A stretch of DNA of 47,211 bases from an uncultured Oscillospiraceae bacterium (GTDB taxonomy: Bacteria; Bacillota; Clostridia; Oscillospirales; Ruminococcaceae), in assembly GCA_900546885.1 (NCBI GenBank), contig UREN01000009.1, forward strand, positions 1-47,211, written 5' to 3'. Under the pieces are notes generated by a model, which searched no databases, was not told the origin of the DNA, and worked only from the letters and a program-made list of their open reading frames with translations. Of the stretch, positions 7,695 to 16,906 are shown piece by piece. Both the position numbers and the translations under genes were made by a program. The stretch's first letter is position 1. Every line of letters starts with the position of its first letter.

Positions 7695-8171
7695 TTACCC
7701 CTCCTGCATGGCTTGCATGTTTTCGCCCAGTTTCCATATCACCTTCAGCGCCGCAGCCAGGTCTGCCTGCGGCACGCCCGCAAACAGCACTTGCATAAAT
7801 GTTTCCTGTTTTTCGCGGTAATGCTCCCGCAGCGCGGTGCAGGCAGGGCCGGGCACCACGCGGGTGCGGCGGGCGTCAGCTTCGTCCCGCACCAGCCGCA
7901 CATACTGTTTGGCGGCCAGTTTCAGCGCAAGCTGCTTTGTGTTCTGATGGGAACAGCCCATGGCGTCCGCCAGCTCGCCCAGCGTGGGCGGCGCTTCAAA
8001 CAGTTCCAGGCAGGCCAGCAAAAACCACTGTTTTGTGGTAACCTCGCGGTAAAAGCCGTCGCCCAGTGCCTGCAGCCGGTTGCCATATGCCAGCAGGGCG
8101 CCAAACAGCAGGTATTCCGCCCGGTAGGCAGGCAGCCGCGGGGCCTGCCCGCCCTTTTCTCTTTTGTTCAT
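7695..8171 (-). CDS. MarR-family transcriptional regulator, 158 aa
   Basis: Winged helix-turn-helix layout: a helical N-terminal dimer region, recognition region TLGELADAMGCSHQNTKQLALKL split over two helices (about residues 62-85), then the wing with VRDEADARRTRVVPG, which carries the D-x-R-x-x-R pattern of MarR proteins. ATG has AGAGG five bases upstream. It is the first gene of a two-gene operon with the flavodoxin protein. A perfect palindrome at its transcription start suggests autorepression. The effector is unknown; oxidative or phenolic signals are typical of the family but are not shown here. Confidence 0.85.
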   Translation of the reverse strand: MNKREKGGQAPRLPAYRAEYLLFGALLAYGNRLQALGDGFYREVTTKQWFLLACLELFEAPPTLGELADAMGCSHQNTKQLALKLAAKQYVRLVRDEADARRTRVVPGPACTALREHYREKQETFMQVLFAGVPQADLAAALKVIWKLGENMQAMQEG

Positions 8172-8188
8172 GTGCGCCTCTCATTTAT

Positions 8189-8200
8189 GTAATATATTAC
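8189..8200. promoter_or_regulatory. Operator-like palindrome GTAATATATTAC
   Basis: Perfect 12-bp AT-rich palindrome placed at about +1 to +13 of the marR promoter, with a further GTAAT half site just upstream. Position and symmetry are typical of MarR autoregulatory sites. Direct binding is inference. Confidence 0.55.
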
Positions 8201-8208
8201 TTAATTAC

Positions 8209-8237
8209 AAAATACCATAGGTTCGCTTGCCTGTCAA
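8209..8237 (-). promoter_or_regulatory. Promoter of the marR-flavodoxin operon
   Basis: Minus-strand TTGACA (8237-8232), 17-bp spacer, TATTTT (8214-8209). Its -35 box touches the -35 box of the divergent GNAT promoter at 8232. Confidence 0.7.
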
Positions 8238-8255
8238 GCACAGATGCGGTATACT
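8227..8255 (+). promoter_or_regulatory. Promoter of the GNAT gene
   Basis: TTGCCT (8227-8232), 17-bp spacer, TATACT (8250-8255). It is divergent from and overlaps the marR promoter. Confidence 0.65.
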
Positions 8256-8276
8256 TTTTCAAAGGGGTGATTGGAT

Positions 8277-8552
8277 ATGGCTTTCATCACAAAAGAAAGC
8301 AGCATTGTATACGAAGAAAATGGGGCCGTGCTGGCTGAAGTTTGCTTTTCCGAAGGGGAAGACGGCACAGTGGCCATTACACGCACTTTTGTGGACGAGG
8401 CCCTGCGCGGGCAGGGCATGGCGGGCCAGCTGATGCAGCGCGCGGCAGAGCATTTGCGCGCGGGCGGCAAAAAGGCCGTGCCGGTGTGCAGCTATGCCGT
8501 GGCATGGTTTGAAAAGCACCCGGAATATGCCGATGTTCTGGCCAGCAAATAA
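8277..8552 (+). CDS. Small GNAT-type N-acetyltransferase (YjdJ-like), 91 aa
   Basis: Short acetyltransferase of the Gcn5-related type that comprises only the minimal fold: strand GAVLAEVCFSEG, TRTFVDEALRGQGMAGQLM with the acetyl-CoA loop R-G-Q-G-M-A, then KAVPVCSYAVAWFEKHPEY, which is the C-terminal signature of this small family. ATG at 8277 is chosen over an in-frame TTG at 8271, because AAGGGGTG is seven bases from the ATG and only one from the TTG. It ends with a strong terminator. A cytoplasmic acetyl transfer role is expected from the family, the substrate is unknown. Confidence 0.85.
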   Translation: MAFITKESSIVYEENGAVLAEVCFSEGEDGTVAITRTFVDEALRGQGMAGQLMQRAAEHLRAGGKKAVPVCSYAVAWFEKHPEYADVLASK

Positions 8553-8565
8553 TACCGGGCACAGC

Positions 8566-8607
8566 AAAGGGCCTGCACCAAAATGGTGCAGGCCCTTTGG
8601 TTTTTCC
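8566..8607 (+). terminator. Intrinsic terminator of the GNAT gene
   Basis: A 14-bp perfect stem AAAGGGCCTGCACC (8566-8579) with its complement at 8585-8598 and a 5-nt loop, followed by GGTTTTTCC. It can also act on the opposite strand weakly. Confidence 0.85.
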
Positions 8608-8731
8608 TGTTTTGCCGCGCCCCATGCCAAGGCACGGCAGAGGCCGCGTTTGCCCGGCAAAGCCCTTTTGGGCACAAAACGCCCGGTGCCGCGCACAGAA
8701 AACGCCGCAGACAGTTTTTTCAGGCATGCCG

Positions 8732-9133
8732 TCAGCGCAGCTTTTTCGGCGGCCGTGAGGCTTTTTTCTGTGCCTGCTTGCGCTTCCAGTTGGTATCTGG
8801 CGTGCCCTTGTCGCTGGCAATGTAACCGCCAAAGGCGTTTGCCGCCAGGGCCAGCAGGGCATATATGCCCCCATAAGAGTACATGCTTGGGGTGTTGTAA
8901 TACATGGGGATGGACGAGGTAAACAGCACACCGGCCCCTAAAAAGAACCACCACGCAAAGCCGCCCGCTTTGCCCGCAAAAAAGCCGCACAGCAGGCTTT
9001 CCAAAGGAAACACAACAAGCAAAAGCACCACCAGCGCCGTGCCCCCGCCTGCCAGCCCCGACAGCGCGGGCAGCACCAGAAATGATGCACCCAGCACGGC
9101 CAGGTGCGGCCATTCTTTTTTCAGCTTTTCCAT
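8732..9133 (-). CDS. Hypothetical membrane protein, 133 aa
   Basis: Four hydrophobic segments (around residues 10-27, 30-52, 57-75 and 84-103 of MEKLKKEWPHLAVLG...), and a basic C-terminal tail ending KKASRPPKKLR. I do not recognise a characterised family. The ATG is preferred because GGAAGGAAGAGAAG precedes it; an upstream TTG in frame would place that SD inside the gene. It lies 73 nt upstream of the end of the transglutaminase gene's 3' side, and is the last gene of that minus-strand run. Function unknown. Confidence 0.6.
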   Translation of the reverse strand: MEKLKKEWPHLAVLGASFLVLPALSGLAGGGTALVVLLLVVFPLESLLCGFFAGKAGGFAWWFFLGAGVLFTSSIPMYYNTPSMYSYGGIYALLALAANAFGGYIASDKGTPDTNWKRKQAQKKASRPPKKLR

Positions 9134-9206
9134 TTTACTTCTCTTCCTTCCGGCCAATGCCGTTTTTCATTCTGCATGCGCCACCCCGGCGCAAAGGGCG
9201 CCCGCG

Positions 9207-11525
9207 TCAATACAAGCACAGGGCCCATTCATCCCACAGACGCCGCGGCAGGGCCGCCTGTTCCCGACGCTGCCGGGCACGCGCGGCGGCAAAATTGCGC
9301 AGGGCGTCCATCTCCTGCGCCGAAAGGCCGCTGCGGGAAAACTTCGCCTTTTCCGCCAACAGCACAATGTGCTCCGGCAAAGGGGCCCCGCCGTTCAGGC
9401 GCAGCGCATAACGGTAAATGCCAAGGGCTGCACAGCAGGTGTTCTGCGCAAACAGGGCCCGGCGCCGCCGCAGGCAAAGCGAACGGCGCGCGGCGGCCAA
9501 CAGGCAGGCGGCAATGCATAGCCCCAGCGCCCACGCCGTGCGCGCAAGCGCCTGCCTTACGGCCTGCGGCAGGCCCGGCGAATTTGCACCCTGCCCGCCC
9601 GAGGCGCCTAAGCCAAACCCGTCTTCCCCGGTGGAAGCGGGCGCCTGTTCCCCGCTGCTTTGCGGCTGCGAGGCAGGCAAGCTGCCGCTTTGCGGCGCGG
9701 GCGTGGCCTGCGGCTGTGTGCTGCCCGCACTTTCTGCGCCGGAAGATGCGAAAGCCTCCTGCCCACCCTGCGCCACCCCGGCGGGCGGCGTGGCGTCCAG
9801 CATCAGCCATCCTTTGCCCTGCACATAATATTCCACCCAGGCATGGGCGGCATAGTCCGGCACATCGGCCGCGCCGCCCTCCACCGTGCACACATAGCCA
9901 GATACATAGCGCGCCGGCACGTCCAGCGCGCGCAGCATACAGGCCGCCGCAGTGGCAAAATGCATGCACCAGCCGCGCTTTCCCTGCGCAAGAAAATACA
10001 CGGCAAAGTCTTCCTGTGCGGGCTGGCGCGGGGCCTCTATGTCATACACAGCGGCCTGCTCTACATAGGTTTCCACCTGGCGCGCCAGCGCTTCGGCCCC
10101 TGCCCCGGGCCGGATGCCCGCCTGCGCGGCCAGCGCCAGCAGGGCACTGCGCGTTTCTTCCGGCAGGGCCGTATACACCTCACGCACCGCGGCGGCATAG
10201 GCTTGCTCTTCCGCCTGCAGCGCCACAGGCGCGCTGCTGCCCGGCTGTGCCACAAAGGCCACCTGCGCCTGTTCGCCGGTAAGGCGCGCGTAAATATCGC
10301 CCTCAAATTCCGCCTGCTGCAGGCCCGCGGGGTACATAGGCAGGTAGCAAAGGCCGGTGCTGTCCCCCACCGGGCGCAGCTGCATGGTGTGGCGCGCCGC
10401 GCTGCCCGCAAAGCGCGCAGCGTAGGTGAGGGGCGAGGCCGTCTGGCCGCCCGCCATGCGAAGCACACGCCCGGCCTGCCAGCTTTGGCCGGTGTATGCG
10501 CCTGCGCTGGCCCCGCGCAGGTAGAAAAAGCCATCCACATCGCTTTCCACCTGCAGCATGGTTCTGCCCGTATAGCGGGGGCCAGAGACTGTCAGGTTCT
10601 GCGCACCGTGGCTGCCCACACGCACCAGCGCCGTGGGCATGTCATCCAGCGCAGCCTGCGCGCCCGCGCCCCACTGGCCGGGCAGCTGTGCGCTCCATTC
10701 CAGCATAGTGCGCCAGGGGTTCAGCGCCCATGCCGGGCGCGAATAATCGGTTTTATCCAGCGGCAGGTACAGCGCCGCCACCCCGCACAGCGCCAAAGGC
10801 AGGGCCAAAAGCGCCGCCCGGGCGCCGCGCGCCGTGTTTGCCGCATGAAACGGCTGTGAAAACACCAGCGCCAGCCAAAACGCCAGCATGGCACATACCG
10901 GGCCGGGCCCGGCCACCCGCGTGACCACCAAAGGGAGGCAGAACGGCACCGCTGTGGCCAAAATGCCCCACAGCGCCCGTTTTTTGGCGGCAAGCGCCAT
11001 GCACACAAGCCCTGCCGCCAGCAGGGCCAGCCAGCACAAAAAAGCCGTGTACAGCCCGCGCGCCTGTGCCGCCCCGGCAGAGAGCATCTCCGGGTACCAC
11101 TGCGGCACCCAGGCATAGTAAAGCCTGTATTCCTGCGTGATGCGCGCGCACAACAGCCTGAAGCCAAGGCACACGGGCGGCACGCCCCATGCCCACAGAG
11201 CCAGCACAGCCGCCCAGACGGCAAACAGGCAGCCCTTTCTCGCCCACAGGCGGCGCGGCGGCCTGCCGCGCCGCACCAGGCGCACAGCCGCCGGCACCAG
11301 CAGGCACACGGCCACAGCGCCCACGCAGAAGGCCGCCACAAGGCGCACATCCGTTTCCAGGGCAAAGCCCTGTGCAAGGCCAAACACGGCCCCATACACG
11401 CCGCACAGCGCCAACAGCATCCGTGCCAGCGCGCCGGGCACCCATGCCAGACGCGCAGCGGCGTCCTGAACACCCTTTCGCGCGGCAGGCCAGGGCACAT
11501 GGGGCTGCTTTTTCCGCTTACCCAT
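9207..11525 (-). CDS. Membrane-anchored transglutaminase-like protein (TgpA-like), 772 aa
   Basis: N-terminal block of several membrane segments (residues about 30-260), then an extracytoplasmic part and a transglutaminase/protease-like core with the catalytic triad Cys520 (in KRGWCMHFA), His561 (in YAAHAWVEYY) and Asp577 (in WLMLDATPP). A Ser/Gln/Pro-rich linker of about 60 residues follows, then one more membrane segment and a cytoplasmic tail of the DUF4129 type. This is the usual layout of the protein encoded with MoxR and DUF58 partners. Its ATG overlaps the DUF58 stop (ATGGGTAA), with GGAAGGAGG upstream. The physiological substrate of these enzymes is unknown; a role at the cell surface is inferred. 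Confidence 0.85.
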   Translation of the reverse strand: MGKRKKQPHVPWPAARKGVQDAAARLAWVPGALARMLLALCGVYGAVFGLAQGFALETDVRLVAAFCVGAVAVCLLVPAAVRLVRRGRPPRRLWARKGCLFAVWAAVLALWAWGVPPVCLGFRLLCARITQEYRLYYAWVPQWYPEMLSAGAAQARGLYTAFLCWLALLAAGLVCMALAAKKRALWGILATAVPFCLPLVVTRVAGPGPVCAMLAFWLALVFSQPFHAANTARGARAALLALPLALCGVAALYLPLDKTDYSRPAWALNPWRTMLEWSAQLPGQWGAGAQAALDDMPTALVRVGSHGAQNLTVSGPRYTGRTMLQVESDVDGFFYLRGASAGAYTGQSWQAGRVLRMAGGQTASPLTYAARFAGSAARHTMQLRPVGDSTGLCYLPMYPAGLQQAEFEGDIYARLTGEQAQVAFVAQPGSSAPVALQAEEQAYAAAVREVYTALPEETRSALLALAAQAGIRPGAGAEALARQVETYVEQAAVYDIEAPRQPAQEDFAVYFLAQGKRGWCMHFATAAACMLRALDVPARYVSGYVCTVEGGAADVPDYAAHAWVEYYVQGKGWLMLDATPPAGVAQGGQEAFASSGAESAGSTQPQATPAPQSGSLPASQPQSSGEQAPASTGEDGFGLGASGGQGANSPGLPQAVRQALARTAWALGLCIAACLLAAARRSLCLRRRRALFAQNTCCAALGIYRYALRLNGGAPLPEHIVLLAEKAKFSRSGLSAQEMDALRNFAAARARQRREQAALPRRLWDEWALCLY

Positions 11526-12474
11526 GGGGCGCCTCCTTCCCATGCACGGTGTACTGCCACCGGGCGCGGAACTGCGGCGGCAGCGCATGCGGCGGGGCGC
11601 CCTGCGGCACGGGCTGCGCCAGCAGGCGGCGCAGAAAATCCGTCAGGTCATCCTCCACCTGCAAAGGCACCGCCTGTATCGTTCCGTCGGCAAAGGTGAG
11701 CACAAGATGAGACACCCCGGCCGCCAGCAGCGCCCTTGCCAGCCACAACAGGCGCGCAAACGCGCGATCCCGCTCGGCGGCGGTGCCGCGCGCGTCCAGC
11801 AAAAGCGCGGCGCGCAGCCCGCGCGGGCACAGCGGCTCGCGCACAATAACCTCGTTGGCCTTGGCCGAAAGCTTCCAGTGAATAGCGTTTACCGCATCGC
11901 CCGGGCGGTAGGGGCGCAGGTCATGTTCTTCTGAATAGCCGCCGCCCGGTTTTGCCACAAGGCTATCGGCCGCCAGCGCGTCCGGCATGGGCGGCACAGG
12001 CTGCGGTGCTTCGGGTTTGGGCCATACCGTCACGGCAGCCGCCTGCGGCCTGCGCAGCGGCAGGCGGAACAGGCCCAGCGGGTCTGTTGCCCAGGCGCGC
12101 ACCAAACCATAGCGCACACAGCCGCAGTGCGCCGTGTCCACCGGGCAGGCCCATTCGCCGCGGGCCAAAACACGGGTGCGTTTCTTTTCGCCTGTCAGCA
12201 AAGCGCAGGCCTCCAGCCGCCCGCCGAAACGCGCGGGAAGAAAGCGACCTGCACAGTACACCCGCACCCTGCCCTCCCCATGGATGGCAAGCTCTGCCGG
12301 TGCTTCAAGATACAGCCGTGTGCACAGGGCGCCCAAAATGCCGAGCGCAAGCGAAACTGCGGGCGCCGCCAGCGCACAGCGCAGCACAAGCACAGCGAAA
12401 AAGCCGTAATAATTACAGTAGAACACATAGGCCCCGGCCAGTGCAAGCACATACAGGGCCCTTGTGCGCGCCAC
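11518..12474 (-). CDS. DUF58-domain protein, 318 aa
   Basis: Two membrane segments at the N-terminus, then the DUF58 domain recognised by LRPYRPGDAVNAIHWKLSA, which continues with KANEVIVREP, a von Willebrand A-like region (AALLLDARG). The start is GTG, one base after the MoxR stop TGA; no ATG is suitably placed. The gene overlaps the transglutaminase start by 8 nt. In MoxR operons the DUF58 protein is thought to act as a VWA-like partner of the AAA ATPase at the membrane. The exact function is not established. Confidence 0.85.
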   Translation of the reverse strand: MARTRALYVLALAGAYVFYCNYYGFFAVLVLRCALAAPAVSLALGILGALCTRLYLEAPAELAIHGEGRVRVYCAGRFLPARFGGRLEACALLTGEKKRTRVLARGEWACPVDTAHCGCVRYGLVRAWATDPLGLFRLPLRRPQAAAVTVWPKPEAPQPVPPMPDALAADSLVAKPGGGYSEEHDLRPYRPGDAVNAIHWKLSAKANEVIVREPLCPRGLRAALLLDARGTAAERDRAFARLLWLARALLAAGVSHLVLTFADGTIQAVPLQVEDDLTDFLRRLLAQPVPQGAPPHALPPQFRARWQYTVHGKEAPHG

Positions 12475-12475
12475 G

Positions 12476-13393
12476 TCAGCGAAGCTGCGGGGCCTTTATG
12501 CCCTGCAGCACCTCTTCGCACACATCCTGCGCGCTTTTTGCCTCCGGCGCCAGCAGAAGGCGGTGGGCAATGGTGCAGGAAAACACGGCCTGCACATCGC
12601 GCGGGGCCACATAGTCGCACCCGCGGGCAAAGGCCGCCGCCTTTGCCATGGCGGCCAGCGCAAGCGTGGCGCGCGGGCTGGCCCCCTGCACCACCTGCGC
12701 GTGGCGGCGCGTGGCGCGCACCAGCCGCACAATGTATTGCATCACAGCCGTGTTCATATACAGCCCGGCCACCTGCGCGCGCAAAGCGCGCAGTTCATCG
12801 TGCCCCAGCACCTGGCGCACGCTGTCCAGCGGGGCCCCGCCCTGCCTGCGGCGCAAAAGTTCCACTTCGCTCTCTTCCGTGGGGTAGCCCATAGAAAGTT
12901 TTACCATAAAGCGGTCCAGCTGAGAATCCGGCAAAAGCTGTGTGCCCGAGGCACCGGCCGGGTTTTGCGTGGCCACCACCACAAAAGGCTGCGGCACAGG
13001 GTGCGTCACGCCGTCCACCGTCACGCCGCCCTCCTCCATCGCCTCTAACAGTGCGCTTTGCGTGCGGCTGGTGGCGCGGTTCAGCTCGTCTGCCAAAAAC
13101 AGGTTGCACAACACGGCCCCCGGCTGGTATTCCATGGCGCCCGTGTGCTTGTTATACAGGGAAAAGCCTGTGATATCGGACGGCAGCACATCCGGTGTAA
13201 ACTGCACCCGGTTATATTCCAGCGCCAGCGCGCGCGAAAAGGCCAGCGCCATGGTAGTTTTGCCCACGCCGGGAATGTCCTCCAGCAGAATATGCCCGCC
13301 CGCCAGAATGGCCAGCAGCACCTGCACCAGCACCTCATCCTTGCCTACCACAGCCTTTTTTACTTCCTCCAGCACAGCGCCCGCTTTGCTCAT
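12476..13393 (-). CDS. MoxR-family AAA ATPase, 305 aa
   Basis: AAA+ protein of the MoxR group. Walker A is PGVGKTT (residues 41-47), Walker B is LFLADELNRA, the sensor region has FVVATQNPAG, and the C-terminal helical lid is present. Start at MSKAGAVLEE with AGGAGGAAGC upstream. It is first in a translationally coupled set with the DUF58 and transglutaminase genes, where MoxR ATPases are thought to act as chaperones in assembly or activation of membrane or surface complexes. It lies 57 nt after xpt; no terminator or clear promoter is seen between them. Confidence 0.92.
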   Translation of the reverse strand: MSKAGAVLEEVKKAVVGKDEVLVQVLLAILAGGHILLEDIPGVGKTTMALAFSRALALEYNRVQFTPDVLPSDITGFSLYNKHTGAMEYQPGAVLCNLFLADELNRATSRTQSALLEAMEEGGVTVDGVTHPVPQPFVVVATQNPAGASGTQLLPDSQLDRFMVKLSMGYPTEESEVELLRRRQGGAPLDSVRQVLGHDELRALRAQVAGLYMNTAVMQYIVRLVRATRRHAQVVQGASPRATLALAAMAKAAAFARGCDYVAPRDVQAVFSCTIAHRLLLAPEAKSAQDVCEEVLQGIKAPQLR

Positions 13394-13450
13394 GCCGCTT
13401 CCTCCTGTGTGCTTCTTGTTCACGCCTTGGGGCCCGCCTGTTTCCGTGCG

Positions 13451-14029
13451 TCAATGGCGGAACACGATTTCACCGGTCTCTGCATCCATCGCTTCTACCA
13501 CCGCAAGGCTCTCTACCCGCACGCCCTGGGCGCGTATCAGCGCACCGCCGCGCTGGAACCCCTTTTCCACGGCAATACCCACGCCTTCCACGGTGGCGCC
13601 TGCCGCCTGCACCAGGCTCAAAAGCCCCTGCAGCGCACAGCCGTTGGCCAGGAAGTCGTCGATGATCAGCACATGGTCCTGCGGGCCAAGGTATTTTTTC
13701 GAAACCATTACATCATACACGCGCTTATGCGTAAAAGACTCTATCTTTGTAACCCACACGTCGCCGTCGATGTTCACGCTTTTGGCCTTCTTGGCAAACA
13801 CCACGGGCACGCCAAAGTGCTGGGCCGCCACGCAGGCAATGCCGATGCCGGAGGCCTCGATGGTGAGGATTTTATTGATGGGCGCGCCCGCAAACAGGCG
13901 CTTCCACTCTGCGCCCATGGCGCTGAACAGGGCAACGTCCATCTGGTGGTTCAAAAAGGCGTCCACCTTCAAAACGCCACCCGGTTTCACCACGCCCTCA
14001 CTTCGAATGCGCTGTTCCAGCAACTCCAT
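13451..14029 (-). CDS. xpt: Xanthine phosphoribosyltransferase, 192 aa
   Basis: Converts xanthine plus PRPP to XMP in purine salvage; cytoplasmic. The start [14 protein letters not shown] aligns with Bacillus subtilis Xpt at its first residues, and a GTG three codons upstream is therefore not used. Conserved blocks seen are [22 protein letters not shown] and the PRPP motif [11 protein letters not shown]. Length is within two residues of the usual 194. A promoter with TTGTCC/TAGAAT is about 65 nt upstream. No purine riboswitch could be recognised in that leader. Confidence 0.93.
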   Translation of the reverse strand: MELLEQRIRSEGVVKPGGVLKVDAFLNHQMDVALFSAMGAEWKRLFAGAPINKILTIEASGIGIACVAAQHFGVPVVFAKKAKSVNIDGDVWVTKIESFTHKRVYDVMVSKKYLGPQDHVLIIDDFLANGCALQGLLSLVQAAGATVEGVGIAVEKGFQRGGALIRAQGVRVESLAVVEAMDAETGEIVFRH

Positions 14030-14088
14030 ATCCTGCACCCTTCCCTGGCGCCAGGCGCGCTGTGCACTGCCCGGCAGAAATTTTCTTT

Positions 14089-14118
14089 ATTCTACCACAT
14101 GCTGCCATATTGGGACAA
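14089..14118 (-). promoter_or_regulatory. Probable xpt promoter
   Basis: Minus-strand TTGTCC (14118-14113), 18-bp spacer, TAGAAT (14094-14089). The leader to the xpt ATG is about 55 nt. Confidence 0.55.
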
Positions 14119-14310
14119 GCATCTGGGCATACAATACATTGCACAACGCAGCAAACAGGCGCGGGCTGCATAAAATGCTGTCACAGGAAAAGGGGCGTTC
14201 CCCTCATCGGCACACACACTTTCCAAAACGGGCGGCGGCCGGCGCCAAGGCAAACAGGGCCGCCGCTGCATGAAGGGCGGGCCGGGCAGCGCGCCCCGGT
14301 TTTGTGCTGG

Positions 14311-14355
14311 TAAAAGCAAAAACGGGCACCCGGTGCCAAGCACCGGATGCCCGTT
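14311..14355 (-). terminator. Terminator of the ribosomal operon
   Basis: On the minus strand, AACGGGCAT-CCGGTGC and GCACCGG-GTGCCCGTT form a stem with one internal mismatch and a 3-nt loop, followed by a T-rich run (GTTTTTGCTTTT). It is about 110 nt after the rplQ stop. Confidence 0.8.
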
Positions 14356-14466
14356 CTTTTAAACGGTTCCCTTCGCATGCGCAGGGCCGAAAGCAGCGGA
14401 AACTCCGCTAATTTTCAGCCATCCGCCATGGCGCAGGGTTCTTTTTCACTGGAGGAAGCTGGCAGC

Positions 14467-14808
14467 TTACACCAGTTCGATGATGGCCATTTCGGCAGCA
14501 TCGCCGCGGCGCACGCCGGTTTTCACGATGCGCGTATAACCGCCGTCACGGTCGGTATACTTCGGGCCAATCTCATCAATCACTTTCTTCGCAACGTTCT
14601 CTTTCGTAATGAACGAGAACACCTGACGCTTTGCGTGCAGATCGTCGCGCTTGCCGAGCGTGATCATCTTCTCGGCCATGCTGCGCACTTCCTTCGCACG
14701 GGCCAGGGTTGTCTCGATCTTGCCGTTCTCCAGCAGATATGTTACCATGGCGCGCAGCATCGCCTTGCGGTGATCGCTCGCTCTGCCAAGTTTTCTGGTA
14801 CCGGGCAT
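14467..14808 (-). CDS. rplQ: 50S ribosomal protein L17
   Basis: Last gene of the alpha operon. [18 protein letters not shown] is the L17 N-terminal signature; [15 protein letters not shown] and [19 protein letters not shown] cover the rest. Length 113 aa is normal for the short Firmicutes form. It begins 19 nt after the rpoA stop with AAAGGAG SD and ends upstream of a strong terminator. L17 binds 23S rRNA near the tunnel exit. Confidence 0.97.
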   Translation of the reverse strand: MPGTRKLGRASDHRKAMLRAMVTYLLENGKIETTLARAKEVRSMAEKMITLGKRDDLHAKRQVFSFITKENVAKKVIDEIGPKYTDRDGGYTRIVKTGVRRGDAAEMAIIELV

Positions 14809-14827
14809 CCCAATTCACTCCTTTGCG

Positions 14828-15781
14828 TTATTCGTCGTCTTTACTGAGCTTAAAACCGAGCGAATCCAGCTTTGCGACGACTTCCTCCAGGCTCTTGCGG
14901 CCGAGGTTGCGCACTTTCATCATCTCGTCTTCAGATTTGCTGATCAGGTCTTCCACCGTGTTGATACCGGCGCGTTTCAGGCAGTTGAACGAGCGCACGG
15001 AAAGATCCAGCTCTTCAATGGTCATTTCCAAAGCTTTCTCTTTGCCCTTGTCGTCCTTCTCCACCATGATCTCGGCATCCATTGCCTCCTGCGACAGCGT
15101 CACAAACAGGTTCAGATGCTCGGTCATGATGCGCGCGGCCAGGCTTACGGCCTCCTGCGCGCTGATGGTGCCGTCTGTCCACACTTCAAGCGTGAGTTTA
15201 TCATAGTCTGTAATCTGCCCCACGCGAGTGTTCTCTACCCCGTAGTTCACTTTCAAAACCGGGGTATAGATGCTGTCCACAGGCAGCGAGCCAAGCGGCG
15301 CCTGTTCGGCGTTCTGCTTGTTGCGCTCGGCAGGCACATAGCCGCGGCCCTTATCAAACGTCAGCTCCATCACCAGCTTTGCGCCGTCGGCCAGCGTGGC
15401 AATGTGCCAATCGGGGTTCAAAACCTCGAGCTCGGCATCCTGCTGAATGCTGCCGGCAGTCACTTCGCCCTCGCCGGACGCCTCGATGCGCACCGTCTTG
15501 GGGGTGTCAGAGTACAGTTTTGCCGTGATGCCCTTCACATTCAGCACAATCTCGGTCACGTCTTCCTTGACGCCCTCAATTGTAGAGAACTCGTGCACCA
15601 CACCGTCGATTTTGATGCTGGTGACTGCAACGCCGGGCAGGCTGGAAAGCAGCACGCGGCGCAGGCTGTTGCCAAGCGTCGTGCCAAAGCCGCGCTCCAG
15701 CGGTTCTACCACAAATTTGCCATAGCGGCCATCGGCAGAAAGGTTCGCTGTATCGATCCTGGGCCTTTCGATCTCCATCAT
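14828..15781 (-). CDS. rpoA: RNA polymerase alpha subunit, 317 aa
   Basis: N-terminal dimerisation domain (about residues 1-230, with [20 protein letters not shown] as the hallmark) and C-terminal domain from about 255 on, with the helix-hairpin-helix [21 protein letters not shown] for UP-element and activator contact. ATG has AAGGAGGG seven bases upstream. Position between rpsD and rplQ is the standard bacterial alpha operon order. It assembles the polymerase core and receives regulator contacts. Confidence 0.98.
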   Translation of the reverse strand: MMEIERPRIDTANLSADGRYGKFVVEPLERGFGTTLGNSLRRVLLSSLPGVAVTSIKIDGVVHEFSTIEGVKEDVTEIVLNVKGITAKLYSDTPKTVRIEASGEGEVTAGSIQQDAELEVLNPDWHIATLADGAKLVMELTFDKGRGYVPAERNKQNAEQAPLGSLPVDSIYTPVLKVNYGVENTRVGQITDYDKLTLEVWTDGTISAQEAVSLAARIMTEHLNLFVTLSQEAMDAEIMVEKDDKGKEKALEMTIEELDLSVRSFNCLKRAGINTVEDLISKSEDEMMKVRNLGRKSLEEVVAKLDSLGFKLSKDDE

Positions 15782-15855
15782 AGGGTAACCCTCCTTTAAC
15801 TAGCGGGCCGGGGGCCCTGCTGATTGCTATGCATTTTTCAAGGCAAAGCGCGGGG

Positions 15856-16458
15856 TTATTTGGAGTACAACTCGACGATGAGGTGTTCCTCAACAGGCAG
15901 GTCAATGTCTTCGCGGACGGGCATTTTCACAACAGTGCCCTTCAGCGTGTTCTTCTCGCGTTCCAGCCACTGGGGCAGAGTCACCATGGGGGCGTCCTCG
16001 CCGGTCAGCTTGCTGAATTTTACAGAAGAGCGGCTGGCAGCCGCCACTTCCACAACATCACCGGGCTTTATCAGATAGGAGGGGATGTTCACCTTTTTGC
16101 CATTGACCGTAAAGTGCGCATGGGTCACCAGCTGACGGGCCTCACGGCGTGTACCGGCAAAGCCCAGACGGTACACAACGTTATCCAGGCGGCGTTCCAC
16201 CAGGATCAACAGGTTTTCACCGGTTTTACCGGCCATGCGGGAGGCCTTCTCATAGTAAGAGCGGAACTGGCGCTCCATAATGCCATACACAAATTTCACT
16301 TTCTGCTTTTCAGCCAGCTGAAGCGCATACTCGCTCTTCTTCTTTCTCATCTGGCCGCCGGGGTTGCGGTTGGTTGTTTTCTTCGCATAACCCATAACAG
16401 CAGGAGAAATGCCCAGAGCGTGGCAGCGTTTGGCGATCGGCTGCATATTCTTAGCCAT
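15856..16458 (-). CDS. rpsD: 30S ribosomal protein S4
   Basis: 200 aa with an S4 RNA-binding domain ([31 protein letters not shown]). The N-terminal zinc-coordinating cysteines of the zinc form are absent; only one Cys (RCHALG) is seen, so this is the C-minus form. S4 nucleates 30S assembly on 16S rRNA. It lies 20 nt after rpsK and is followed by rpoA 74 nt further on. Confidence 0.97.
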   Translation of the reverse strand: MAKNMQPIAKRCHALGISPAVMGYAKKTTNRNPGGQMRKKKSEYALQLAEKQKVKFVYGIMERQFRSYYEKASRMAGKTGENLLILVERRLDNVVYRLGFAGTRREARQLVTHAHFTVNGKKVNIPSYLIKPGDVVEVAAASRSSVKFSKLTGEDAPMVTLPQWLEREKNTLKGTVVKMPVREDIDLPVEEHLIVELYSK

Positions 16459-16478
16459 AACTTATTTTCTCCTTTCGA

Positions 16479-16889
16479 TTAGACACGACGGCGTTTCGGC
16501 GGGCGGCAGCCGTTGTGCGGGATGGGGGTGACGTCCTTGATCATGTTCACTTCAAGGCCGGTCGCCTGCAGTGCGCGGATAGCGCTTTCACGGCCGGAAC
16601 CGGGGCCCTTCACATACACTTCCACAGACTTCATGCCATGCTCCATCGCAGCTTTGGCAGCCGTCTCGGCAGCGCTCTGCGCGGCAAACGGCGTAGATTT
16701 GCGCGAGCCGCGGAAGCCCAGGCCGCCTGCGGAAGCCCAAGACACTGCGTTGCCCTGCACGTCCGTGATGGTCACGATGGTATTGTTGAACGTGCTCTGG
16801 ATATGTGCGCAGCCACGTTCGATGTTTTTGCGCTCGCGGCGTTTCATACGCGTGGCGGCGCCCTTCTTAGCAGCAGCTTTCTGTGCCAT
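16479..16889 (-). CDS. rpsK: 30S ribosomal protein S11
   Basis: 136 aa. Recognised by [40 protein letters not shown] and [13 protein letters not shown] at the C-terminus. S11 sits on the platform and helps shape the mRNA exit region with S7. The N-terminal 15 residues are a basic Ala/Lys extension, which is common in this clade. Gene spacing to rpsM is 17 nt. Confidence 0.97.
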   Translation of the reverse strand: MAQKAAAKKGAATRMKRRERKNIERGCAHIQSTFNNTIVTITDVQGNAVSWASAGGLGFRGSRKSTPFAAQSAAETAAKAAMEHGMKSVEVYVKGPGSGRESAIRALQATGLEVNMIKDVTPIPHNGCRPPKRRRV

Positions 16890-16906
16890 GTTATCCTCCT
16901 TGTGGC

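Larger units (their letters stand above)
14030..14466. other. Non-coding interval between xpt and rplQ
   Basis: It contains the xpt promoter (14089-14118) and the terminator of the ribosomal operon (14311-14355). Between 14120 and 14310 I see no credible gene, tRNA or repeat; open frames there lack an SD and look like noise of G+C-rich sequence. Confidence 0.6.

Noticed and set aside
14030..14350. Purine riboswitch upstream of xpt
   Set aside because: Looked for the conserved core sequences near the promoter and found none.
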